The position numbers and the translations under genes are program-made. Below, piece by piece: positions 9,705-17,487 of a stretch of DNA of 43,876 nt. Position 1 is the first letter of the stretch, and each line of letters starts with the position of its first letter. The stretch is from Microbacteriaceae bacterium (lineage in GTDB: Bacteria; Actinomycetota; Actinomycetes; Actinomycetales; Microbacteriaceae), in the NCBI GenBank assembly GCA_947443745.1, contig CANEXL010000005.1:1-43876 (forward strand), given 5' to 3'. The notes beneath the pieces are model-generated. The model did not search any database and was not told the origin of the DNA. It saw only the letters and a list, made by a program, of their open reading frames with translations.

Positions 9705-11498
9705 TTAGCCCTTTCGACTGAGAACAGCGTTGAGAGCCGTGGTGAGCGCTTGAGCAGGATCGGCGACGCTTCCTTGTGAACGCCACGCAATGATCTTGTC
9801 GGGACGCACCAAAATGACGCCATCCTCGTCGATCTCGCGGGTTCGCTCCCAATCAAAGTAAAGGTCGGTTGTCTCACGGCCTGGGCCAATCACAACCGCC
9901 TTGAGGGGAATACCAAGATCTGCCGCAACCTTTTCGGCGGCTTTTGCCCACGCCTCGCCAGAAATGCCGGTAATCAGAGTGAATTGAGAGCTGGGGCACA
10001 AATCAAGCGTTGAGTACTTGCTGTTGTTATCCCCGACCCACACGTGCGGCAACGGCGAGCCTGGCACAGTGGACGGCTGATAGTAAAGCTCCGGGTCTCG
10101 GGTCGGTGCGGGCTTGGACGACCCGTCCGACAGCACGGCACTGGATTCGTAGAATTGCCCCATTTCGACACCGTGACAATTGAACTCGTAATCCTTGAGT
10201 TTGAGCGCCTTCGCCAGCGCCGATCGCTTGGCGCGCGCGGCGGGAGTGTTGTCCTTTCGGCTGCGAATCTGTTCGGCCATCTCCTGCTCGTTCTTCGCGT
10301 CGTTGAAACCGAGAGCCGTGAAGATATCGGCAAACTCGCGAGAGGATTTGTTAGCACGCAGCACTATTTGCTTCGCAATGGGCGCGCGCTCATCCGTGTA
10401 CGTTTCCAGCAATTCCGGGCCTGCGTACCCTCTGATAACGGATGCCATTTTCCACGCGAGGTTGTAGGAGTCCTGAACCGACGTGTTCGAGCCAAGCCCG
10501 TTGCTGGGGGGATGACGGTGAATGGCGTCACCTCCACAGAAAACGCGCCCGTTCTGAAGCTTGGTCGCATACATCTCGTTGACGCCCCAGAGCGTGTATC
10601 CGGTAATTTCAACGTCCAAGTCGGGGATTCCGAGCAAGTTGCGAACAATGCCTCGGGCCATCTCTTCGTCAATATCCGGTGCGGGACCCGTAATGTCGTA
10701 GCCCCACACAATCAACCACTCGTTCCAGGGACGGACCATTCGCACGAGACCTGTCCCGATTCCTCCCACATTGGCACCCGGCTGAACAACCCAATACAAA
10801 ACCGAAGGACGGTGGTTCACTAACGGAGAAATATCGGCCTTGAACGTGATGTTGATCGAACCGGCGATGTCCATTTTGCCCTCGAAGGTGAGCCCAATTT
10901 CTTCAGCGACTTTAGATCGGGCGCCATCCGAAGCAAAAAGGTATTTGGCGCGAATCGTGTATTCCGTGCCCGAGACACGATCGAGAACCCTCACGGTGAC
11001 GCCATTGGCGTCTTGGGTGTGAGAAACATACTCGTTGGAGAAACGTGTTTGGGTTCCCAGCATGGTGGCGTTCTTCACCAAGATTGGTTCGAGATACGTC
11101 TGCGGAATGTCGCAGTTCAGAGTGGGAGAAGCGGCCTCATAGTCTGCGTGGCGAGCAGGACTGGTGCCCCACGTCAAAATTCGTCCGAGTTCTTCGCCGG
11201 CAATAGACGTGCAGAAGACGGTATCGCCAATCTTGTGGTGAGGCGTGGAGTCAGCTTTGACCTGCTCTTCAATGCCGAGCTCCCGAAAGAACTCCATCGA
11301 ACGCTGATTCGTGATGTGTGCGCGGGGAGTATTCGCTGTCCACCGATACTTCGTCAACATGATGTTGGGAATACCGAGCCGCGAAAGAGCGAGCGCCATG
11401 GAGGCCCCTGCGGGGCCGGAGCCGATAATTACGACATCGGTTTCGACGACGCCATCGGGGAGAGCTGTTTCGGCGATTCCATCATTAAAAATCGACAT
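9705..11498 (-). CDS. FAD-dependent aromatic hydroxylase (phenol/resorcinol/2,4-dichlorophenol monooxygenase family)
   Basis: 597 aa; VDVVIIGSGPAGASMALALSRLGI (GxGxxG), YLFASDGARSKVAEEIGL, GRVFCGGDAIHRHPPSNGLGSNTSVQDSYNLAWKMA. Confidence 0.9.
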   Translation of the reverse strand: MSIFNDGIAETALPDGVVETDVVIIGSGPAGASMALALSRLGIPNIMLTKYRWTANTPRAHITNQRSMEFFRELGIEEQVKADSTPHHKIGDTVFCTSIAGEELGRILTWGTSPARHADYEAASPTLNCDIPQTYLEPILVKNATMLGTQTRFSNEYVSHTQDANGVTVRVLDRVSGTEYTIRAKYLFASDGARSKVAEEIGLTFEGKMDIAGSINITFKADISPLVNHRPSVLYWVVQPGANVGGIGTGLVRMVRPWNEWLIVWGYDITGPAPDIDEEMARGIVRNLLGIPDLDVEITGYTLWGVNEMYATKLQNGRVFCGGDAIHRHPPSNGLGSNTSVQDSYNLAWKMASVIRGYAGPELLETYTDERAPIAKQIVLRANKSSREFADIFTALGFNDAKNEQEMAEQIRSRKDNTPAARAKRSALAKALKLKDYEFNCHGVEMGQFYESSAVLSDGSSKPAPTRDPELYYQPSTVPGSPLPHVWVGDNNSKYSTLDLCPSSQFTLITGISGEAWAKAAEKVAADLGIPLKAVVIGPGRETTDLYFDWERTREIDEDGVILVRPDKIIAWRSQGSVADPAQALTTALNAVLSRKG

Positions 11499-11519
11499 TG
11501 ATTTTCCTTTTCCTCAGCG

Positions 11520-11543
11520 CAGCGCACCATTGCTCTTTGCTTG
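11520..11543 (+). repeat. Possible degenerate third copy of the purU 3'-end core
   Basis: CAGCGCACCATTGCTCTTTGCTTG versus purU CAGCGCACCATTATTTTTCGCTAG (2841-2864): 12 identical bp, then 7/12. Confidence 0.35.
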
Positions 11544-11582
11544 TCACTGAGCGTGCCAGTTCGATGCATGGAAAAGGTTTAG

Positions 11583-11620
11583 ATGGCGAATTTCATCAAC
11601 CTAATGGCGATATTTATCAA
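11583..11620. promoter_or_regulatory. Direct-repeat operator candidate for the adjacent AraC-family regulator
   Basis: ATGGCGAATTTCATCAA (11583-11599) and ATGGCGATATTTATCAA (11604-11620): 14/17 identical, start-to-start distance exactly 21 bp, about 85-120 bp upstream of the hydroxylase ATG. Confidence 0.7.
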
Positions 11621-12666
11621 GGCGAGCGCGTCCCAACAGAGGGCCCCGTTCGCGCCTCCGACGGGGTCAACCCGAATCGATTCCGAAAGACCCGGGAAAA
11701 GTGCGCGTGAGAGTTAAACCCGCAGTGCTGGGAAACATCGTTCACTGTCATTTGATCACGTGTCGTTGACATCAAAAGCCGTCTCGCTAGGTCGAGTCTT
11801 TTGTCTAAGACAACGTTCACGATTCCCCTATTTTGGCTCGAGAAAACCCTCGAAAGTTGGCGTTCACTCACACCGATGGCGAGTGAGATCATGCTGGCCG
11901 AGAGATCCGGATTGCGTAAATGACGATCGATGAAGGCAAGCGCGATTCTGAACTGCGACGAAAGACTGGACGCGCTGGTGCTCGCAAAAATTCCCCGAAG
12001 GAGATCGAAAATATGGTCTTCGGTCTCGGTGAGAGGTTCATCTGCGGGATTCGACAATGCTTTCGACATATTGTCCGCGATCAAGGTCGCGAAATCATTC
12101 GCTTTGGTGGATTTGCCGAAGTTGAGGACGTGGGGTTCACCGCTCGCGGGGAGTTCGCCATCGGAAATTTCGGCAAATGAATTACGCGGAACCATCAAAA
12201 CAAGTTCTTTCAATCCTTTTGCGAAACCGCGCATGAACGGCCGATCAGAGTCATAGACCAGAACGCTTCCCGGGCCAAGGGTTCTCACTCCGTCTTTGTG
12301 ATAAAAAAACGAGTCGCCAAAAAGGGCAAAGTAGAGAACGACCGAGTCGGCGGGAGCAGAACGGATATGCGCCGACGACCTCTCTATTACATGCGCGTTG
12401 GCCGCCACGTGGGCAAAGTGCAATCGGGGGAGGTGAAGGTTTACCTCTGTTGCTTCAAGAGATGCCCCATGAATGGTTCGAGCCCCCAAGCTCACCAACG
12501 CCTTGGCGTTGTGATCTTCCCACTTCTCAACCCGGTCTGGGTCGTCTAAACCGCTGGTGGTGAAACGTTCCGAATTGACCTGAAATCGGGGAGACAAATC
12601 CCCCGAAGGCGTTGAGGCGATGACGGGCTCGCCCGTCGTGCTGAGAGAAAAACCACTGTGGGCCAC
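11617..12666 (-). CDS. AraC-family transcriptional regulator
   Basis: C-terminal double HTH (IDRHLRNPDLSASMISLAIGVSERQLSRVFSSQNRGIVNVVLDKRLDLARRLLMST...VNDVSQHCGFNSHAHFSRVFRNRFGLTPSEAR). GTG start at 12666 preceded by GGGGGAGG. The upstream extension in the ORF track reads through the purU repeat. Confidence 0.88.
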   Translation of the reverse strand: MAHSGFSLSTTGEPVIASTPSGDLSPRFQVNSERFTTSGLDDPDRVEKWEDHNAKALVSLGARTIHGASLEATEVNLHLPRLHFAHVAANAHVIERSSAHIRSAPADSVVLYFALFGDSFFYHKDGVRTLGPGSVLVYDSDRPFMRGFAKGLKELVLMVPRNSFAEISDGELPASGEPHVLNFGKSTKANDFATLIADNMSKALSNPADEPLTETEDHIFDLLRGIFASTSASSLSSQFRIALAFIDRHLRNPDLSASMISLAIGVSERQLSRVFSSQNRGIVNVVLDKRLDLARRLLMSTTRDQMTVNDVSQHCGFNSHAHFSRVFRNRFGLTPSEARTGPSVGTRSP

Positions 12667-12724
12667 CGCAAACCTCCCCCGCTCGACCCTGAAACTGAAG
12701 TTGTAGAAGACTACCAGCGACCAG

Positions 12725-12760
12725 CTTCTGGACGGGCAACGCACCATTATTTTTCGCTAG
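12725..12760 (+). repeat. Right copy of direct repeat: orphan fragment encoding purU C-terminus LLDGQRTIIFR*
   Basis: CTTCTGGACGGGCAACGCACCATTATTTTTCGCTAG; 32/36 identical to 2829-2864. Identical 21-bp core at 12740-12760. An in-frame stop lies a few codons upstream. Confidence 0.93.
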
Positions 12761-12850
12761 CTAGAAGCAATTCGGCCCCTCGTCTGGCTTCATAAGCAAT
12801 TCATAGAATTCGCCAATGATTCGCTCAGACGCGAGTGTCACAGTCATCTC

Positions 12851-14233
12851 ATGACCACCATCGACGCCACGCGCATCAAACGCCAGCACACCTCTCGGCT
12901 GCGCCGCGGCGACCTCCTTTCGACTCTGGTCTACTTCTCCGTTGCCATCGTTCTCGCCATCTTCTTGGCCGACGGAGGCGCTGTCTACTTCACGAACATC
13001 CGGGATGTCACGACCGGCATTGGCATTGTCGCGGGCCTCATCGGTAGCGACCTGTTGCTCGTCATGCTGCTGCTCGCCGCCCGAGTTCCGTATATTGACC
13101 GCACGTTCGGTCACGACACGGCGTTGGCCCAGCACCGCAAGCTCGGTAAGCCGGTCTTGTACCTGATTTTGGCCCACATGGGGTTGCTCCTCATCGGCTA
13201 CGGCATTTCGTCCGGTTTCAACCCCATCGACGAAGCCTTCAACATGATCAACACCATGGAACACATGTGGCTCGCCTTCATCGGCATGGCCCTCATGATC
13301 ATCGTCGTTGTCACCTCGCTCGTCATCGTTCGCAAGAAGCTGCCCTACCAGTTCTGGTACCTCGTGCACCTTCTCTCCTATGGCGCCGTCTTGGCCGCAC
13401 TCCCCCACCAATTCTCGACCGGCATGCTCTTCGCCGACGGAACCTGGGCGCGTTATTACTGGATGCTCTTCTACGTGGGCACGCTGGCCGCCATCACCAT
13501 CTTTCGCGTCATCATCCCCGTCGCCCTCTCCCTCAAGCATTCCCTCGTTGTCTCAGAGGTTCGCGTGGAAGCGCCCGGCGTCGTCTCCATCACGATGACC
13601 GGTCGCCGCCTGCACGAGCTCAAGGGCAAGGGCGGGCAGTTCATCAACTGGCGCTTCTGGGCTCCCAAGCTCTGGTGGGTGTCGCATCCCTTCTCCTTAT
13701 CTGCAGCACCGGATGGCAAGAGCCTGCGCATCACCGTGCGTGACCTCGGCGATACCAGTCACCGCCTGCTCACCATCGCCCCCGGCACCAAGGTCAGCTT
13801 CGAAGGCCCCTACGGGATCTTCTCCGACGCCGCCCGCACGACGACCAAAGCCGTGTTCATTGCTGCCGGTGTGGGAATAACCCCCATTCGGGCCATGCTG
13901 GAAGACCCTCAGTTGAAGGCAAACGATGCCACCGTCATTTTGCGCGGCACTACCGAGCAAGAGATATTTTTGTGGCAGGAAACGTACGACCTGTGCGTGG
14001 CCAAGCACGCCTCGCTGCGGGTGTTGGTTGGAAAACGCCCCCGCGGTGTGGCCACCTGGCTCTCGGCGGAGGCTTACTCCGGCGGCGAGCGCCTCTCCAC
14101 GCTGGCGCCCGATATCAAAAACTCTGACGTCTTCATCTGCGGCCCCATGCAGTGGACGGATCTCGTCGTTCGCGACGCCAAACGGGCTGGAGTGCCCGAC
14201 CACCAGATTCACGCGGAAAGGTTCGAATTCTAA
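12851..14233 (+). CDS. Ferric reductase-like transmembrane oxidoreductase with FAD/NAD(P)-binding domains
   Basis: 460 aa: N-terminal multi-TM segment with His residues, then ferredoxin-reductase-type domain (HPFSLSAAPDGKSLRITVRDLG, VSFEGPYGIF, AVFIAAGVGITPIRAML, VFICGPMQWTDLV). Confidence 0.88.
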   Translation: MTTIDATRIKRQHTSRLRRGDLLSTLVYFSVAIVLAIFLADGGAVYFTNIRDVTTGIGIVAGLIGSDLLLVMLLLAARVPYIDRTFGHDTALAQHRKLGKPVLYLILAHMGLLLIGYGISSGFNPIDEAFNMINTMEHMWLAFIGMALMIIVVVTSLVIVRKKLPYQFWYLVHLLSYGAVLAALPHQFSTGMLFADGTWARYYWMLFYVGTLAAITIFRVIIPVALSLKHSLVVSEVRVEAPGVVSITMTGRRLHELKGKGGQFINWRFWAPKLWWVSHPFSLSAAPDGKSLRITVRDLGDTSHRLLTIAPGTKVSFEGPYGIFSDAARTTTKAVFIAAGVGITPIRAMLEDPQLKANDATVILRGTTEQEIFLWQETYDLCVAKHASLRVLVGKRPRGVATWLSAEAYSGGERLSTLAPDIKNSDVFICGPMQWTDLVVRDAKRAGVPDHQIHAERFEF

Positions 14234-14811
14234 TGAGGGCACGCAGTGCATTTTTTGCCGGCGCCGGTTCGGTCGCCATTCTGGCCATCGGCTGGCAAGC
14301 CGGAGTGGGGTCGCTCATGTCCGCCCTCCCCACGAGCGCGCCGGCAGCATCCGGAACGAACGCTCCAGCGGGCACCGCCAATTCTGGAACGGCGAATTCT
14401 GGAACGGCGAATTCTGGAACGGCGACAGCGGGAAGCGCCGCCGGCACTGGGTCGACAGGAACCACGTCCAACACCAGCAATTCCCCCAGTGCTGCCGCTC
14501 CAGCGCCTGCTGCCGGTGGAGCCGTGGCCGACGGCACCTATAACGGCCAGACGTTCAACACCCGTTACGGAACGGTACAGGTGAATGCGGTCTTCGCCGG
14601 CGGCAAAATCACGGATGTCGTGGCCGTCAAACTGACCGACCAAGGCCGCCAATCGGTCAGCATCAGCAACCAAGCCGCTCCGATGATTCGCCGAGAAGTA
14701 CTCTCGGCGCAGTCCGCAAAGGTCAGCAACATTGGTGGCGCCACGTACACGTCGCAGGGCTACCTGGCATCGTTGCAGTCGGCACTCGATGCTGCCGGCT
14801 TCACCGGTTAG
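14233..14811 (+). CDS. FMN-binding domain protein, membrane/exported, predicted flavinylation substrate
   Basis: ATG at 14233 overlaps the preceding stop (TAATG). N-terminal hydrophobic segment, low-complexity linker, then DGTYNGQTFNTRYGTVQVNAVFAGGKITDVVAVKL...NIGGATYTSQGYLASLQSAL (GATYTS flavinylation-type motif). Confidence 0.86.
   Translation: MRARSAFFAGAGSVAILAIGWQAGVGSLMSALPTSAPAASGTNAPAGTANSGTANSGTANSGTATAGSAAGTGSTGTTSNTSNSPSAAAPAPAAGGAVADGTYNGQTFNTRYGTVQVNAVFAGGKITDVVAVKLTDQGRQSVSISNQAAPMIRREVLSAQSAKVSNIGGATYTSQGYLASLQSALDAAGFTG
14380..14424 (+). repeat. 3 x 15-bp perfect tandem repeat (AATTCTGGAACGGCG) encoding an NSGTA linker
   Basis: Three identical consecutive units in frame. Confidence 0.95.
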
Positions 14812-14823
14812 AACGTATTTCTC

Positions 14824-15660
14824 ATGACAGTGCACACTTTTGAATCGATGGGGACGGTTGTCAGCGTTCGCTTGAGCGCTCCAACGCCACATTCCGATGC
14901 CACTCGTGCATCGCTGTCAACGGAGGTCCTAGCCCTCCGCGAATCCGTCGCAATGGCCGCCGCCGAGCAGGTTTTTGACGGGCTAAACGAGCGCTTCAGT
15001 TTGTACCGAGAATCCTCGGAGATCTCGCAGATTGCCCGCGGCGAACTGCTTCTCTCAGCCTCCAGCGAGCGCATGCGGGACGCCTACGCCGAGGCGCTGC
15101 TCTGGCGAGAGGCGACGAACGGCGCTTTCACACCGCACCGCCCCGACGGGGTGCTCGATCTCTCGGGAACGATTAAGGCCGTGGCCATTGCAGAAGCGGC
15201 CGCGGCCATTCAGGCGTGTGGCTTTACCGATTTCTCCATCAACGCGGGGGGCGACATCCTGACGCACGGTTTCGCCACTGACGTTACGGCCTCAGACGAT
15301 TCCGCCTCAGATGACACACACATTGGCGACTGGATGACCGGCATCGTCGACCCGCAGAACCGCACCGAACTGCTGTCTGTCGTGGCGCTCACTCCTGAGT
15401 TGCCGGCGATGGCGACCTCGGGTTCGGCCGAACGCGGCGACCACATTTGGGCCCGGCCCGGTGCCACAAACGATTTTCTTCAAGCCACGGTTGTTGCTCA
15501 AGACATCATCACAGCGGATGTCTTTGCGACCGCCATTATTGCCGGCGGCCAAGAAACCCTCGATCACCTCACGTCACATTTTGAGATTGCGGTACTGGTG
15601 GTGAAAGCTGACGGTGAGCTTCTCGCGAACGCCCGGTTCCCAGAGCTCGTAGCGCATTAA
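14824..15660 (+). CDS. apbE: FAD:protein FMN transferase (ApbE family)
   Basis: 278 aa: HTFESMGTVVSVRLS start, DLSGTIKAVAIAEAAAAIQACGFTDFSINAGGDI, DIITADVFATAIIAGG. Confidence 0.9.
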   Translation: MTVHTFESMGTVVSVRLSAPTPHSDATRASLSTEVLALRESVAMAAAEQVFDGLNERFSLYRESSEISQIARGELLLSASSERMRDAYAEALLWREATNGAFTPHRPDGVLDLSGTIKAVAIAEAAAAIQACGFTDFSINAGGDILTHGFATDVTASDDSASDDTHIGDWMTGIVDPQNRTELLSVVALTPELPAMATSGSAERGDHIWARPGATNDFLQATVVAQDIITADVFATAIIAGGQETLDHLTSHFEIAVLVVKADGELLANARFPELVAH

Positions 15661-17452
15661 GGATGGTCAGGAGGTCGATGATCTCCTGAAAAGCGGCTCC
15701 GACAACGGCTGGGATGAGGCCGAAGACGGCAGCCACCATGAGCCCAAGGCTCAACACGATTCCCAGCCAAATACTCTGCAGGGCGATGCGAATCGTGAAT
15801 TGGCCCACCTCGACGGCGCGGGCAACGCGGGCAAGGTCATCCTTCATGATGACGACATCGGCGGACTCGCTCGCTGCGGTCGACCCCCGCGCCCCCATCG
15901 CGACCCCCACATCGGCAACGGCCAACACGGGGGCATCGTTGACGCCATCGCCGACCATCATGACGGGCCGTTCGGTGACGGCCTCGACCGCCCGAACTTT
16001 GTCAATGGGCAGGCATTCGGCACGAACATCCGTGACCCCCAGCCCGGCGGCGACATGCTCGGCCGTTGCCGTGGCATCACCGGTAAGCATGAGGGTGCGG
16101 CGCACGCCCAACTTTCGCAGCCACGCGAGAGTCTCGGCGGCATCCAAGCGCACCTCATCACGCAGGATGATCGCCCCGGCATACACGCCGTCCACCGACA
16201 GATAGATGGCCATTTCTCCAGCCTCGAGTTCGACGCGTTCCGCGTCGGGGGCCGCATCCAGAACAAACCCAAATTTGCCCACGACCACCACGCGACCGTC
16301 AATGGTGGCCGTCAGCCCGTGGGCTGTGGTCTCGACGACGTTATCGCAGGGAACAATGGTGAGGCCGCGAAAATGGGCGGAGCTCACCAGAGACTGGGCC
16401 AGTGTGTGGGCGGAATATTGCTCGGCAATCGCGGCCAGGCGCAGCAGTTCGTCTTCGGTCATTCCGTCCACGGTGTGGATGGCCGAGAGTTCGGGCTGAC
16501 CGTGCGTCAGCGTTCCCGTTTTGTCGAAGGCAACGGTCTTGACGCGGGCAAGCTTCTCGAGGGTGCCGCCGTTTTTGACGATGATGCCGTGACGGGCGGC
16601 GCGACTCATTCCCGCAATGAAGGCAACGGGAGTGGCGATGATCAGGGGGCACGGGGTAGCCACCACGAGCACCTCGGCGAAGCGCGCGGGATCGCCGCTG
16701 AAAATCCATCCGGCTGCCGCCATCAGGTAGGCCACGATCGTGAAGGGCACCGCATAGCGATCGGCCAACCGCACGAACGGCGCTTTGCTCTCGGCCGCCT
16801 CGGCAACGAGCGCCACAATGCGCTGATATTGGCTGTCCTCGGCCTTTGCCGTCACCCTCATGGTGAGTGCCAACGCGCCATTGACAGATCCGCTGATCAG
16901 AATGTCGCCCTGGTCTCGCTCGACCGGCAGACTCTCGCCCGTGAGAGAAGACTCGTCTAACGTCGCCTCCGCCGAGAGCAGGGTTCCGTCCACCGGCACG
17001 AGCTCGCCGGGTTTCACGATGACGGTGTCGCCAACCTCGAGCTCCCCCACCGGAACATCGGCGGTGTCGTTACCGCGTTGACGATGAGCGAATTGGGGAG
17101 ACCTGTCGAGCAAGGCCGTCAACTCGCGTTTGGCCCGCCCGGCCGCGTAATCTTCGAGGGCTTCCCCGCCGCTGAACATGAGCACAATGATGAGGCTGGC
17201 CCAGTATTCGCCCACGACAACGGTCGCGATGATGGCCGTAACGGCCAGAACATCAATGCCGAACGTTCCACGCAAGAGCGAACGCACCATGCTGACGGAT
17301 TCGATTGCTGCAATGACGAGTGCGAAAATGCTGATGGTCCAGCGGGCCCCCGCCTCCGCCCCCGTGAGGGCGAGCGAAACCCCCACAATGCCGATGATGA
17401 CGGTGATTGTGATGACCGGATACCGCGAGAGTCTTCCCCAAAGTACGTTCAC
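15569..17452 (-). CDS. Heavy-metal P1B-type ATPase with TPCPL motif and no N-terminal metal-binding domain
   Basis: 627 aa: DKTGTLTHG, LTGESLPVERDQGD, VVATPCPLIIATPVAFIAG, MVGDGVNDAPVLAVADVGVAMG. Its 3' end overlaps apbE convergently by 92 bp. Confidence 0.92.
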   Translation of the reverse strand: MNVLWGRLSRYPVITITVIIGIVGVSLALTGAEAGARWTISIFALVIAAIESVSMVRSLLRGTFGIDVLAVTAIIATVVVGEYWASLIIVLMFSGGEALEDYAAGRAKRELTALLDRSPQFAHRQRGNDTADVPVGELEVGDTVIVKPGELVPVDGTLLSAEATLDESSLTGESLPVERDQGDILISGSVNGALALTMRVTAKAEDSQYQRIVALVAEAAESKAPFVRLADRYAVPFTIVAYLMAAAGWIFSGDPARFAEVLVVATPCPLIIATPVAFIAGMSRAARHGIIVKNGGTLEKLARVKTVAFDKTGTLTHGQPELSAIHTVDGMTEDELLRLAAIAEQYSAHTLAQSLVSSAHFRGLTIVPCDNVVETTAHGLTATIDGRVVVVGKFGFVLDAAPDAERVELEAGEMAIYLSVDGVYAGAIILRDEVRLDAAETLAWLRKLGVRRTLMLTGDATATAEHVAAGLGVTDVRAECLPIDKVRAVEAVTERPVMMVGDGVNDAPVLAVADVGVAMGARGSTAASESADVVIMKDDLARVARAVEVGQFTIRIALQSIWLGIVLSLGLMVAAVFGLIPAVVGAAFQEIIDLLTILNALRALGTGRSREAHRQLSPPVPQSQNVT

Positions 17453-17487
17453 AAAACAAGCTTGGCACGAATGCCTAGAATTGGGTT

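Larger units (their letters stand above)
2865..12724. mobile_element. Putative genomic island inserted at the 3' end of purU (aromatic catabolism and uptake), no recognisable integrase
   Basis: Bounded by purU 3'-end direct repeats. The enclosed genes are all on the minus strand and form one catabolic/transport module, flanked by plus-strand purU and ferric reductase genes. Confidence 0.7.

Noticed and set aside
12667-12747. N-terminal extension of the AraC ORF (MVRCPSRSWSLVVFYNFSF...)
   Set aside because: Reads through the purU repeat. The GTG at 12666 with a strong GGGGGAGG Shine-Dalgarno is a better start.
12761-13540. 259-aa minus-strand ORF next to the island junction
   Set aside because: Mostly antisense to the ferric reductase with low-complexity acidic composition. 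Considered as a truncated island gene, but no domain is recognisable.
15800-16960. 386-aa plus-strand ORF
   Set aside because: Antisense of the P-type ATPase gene.
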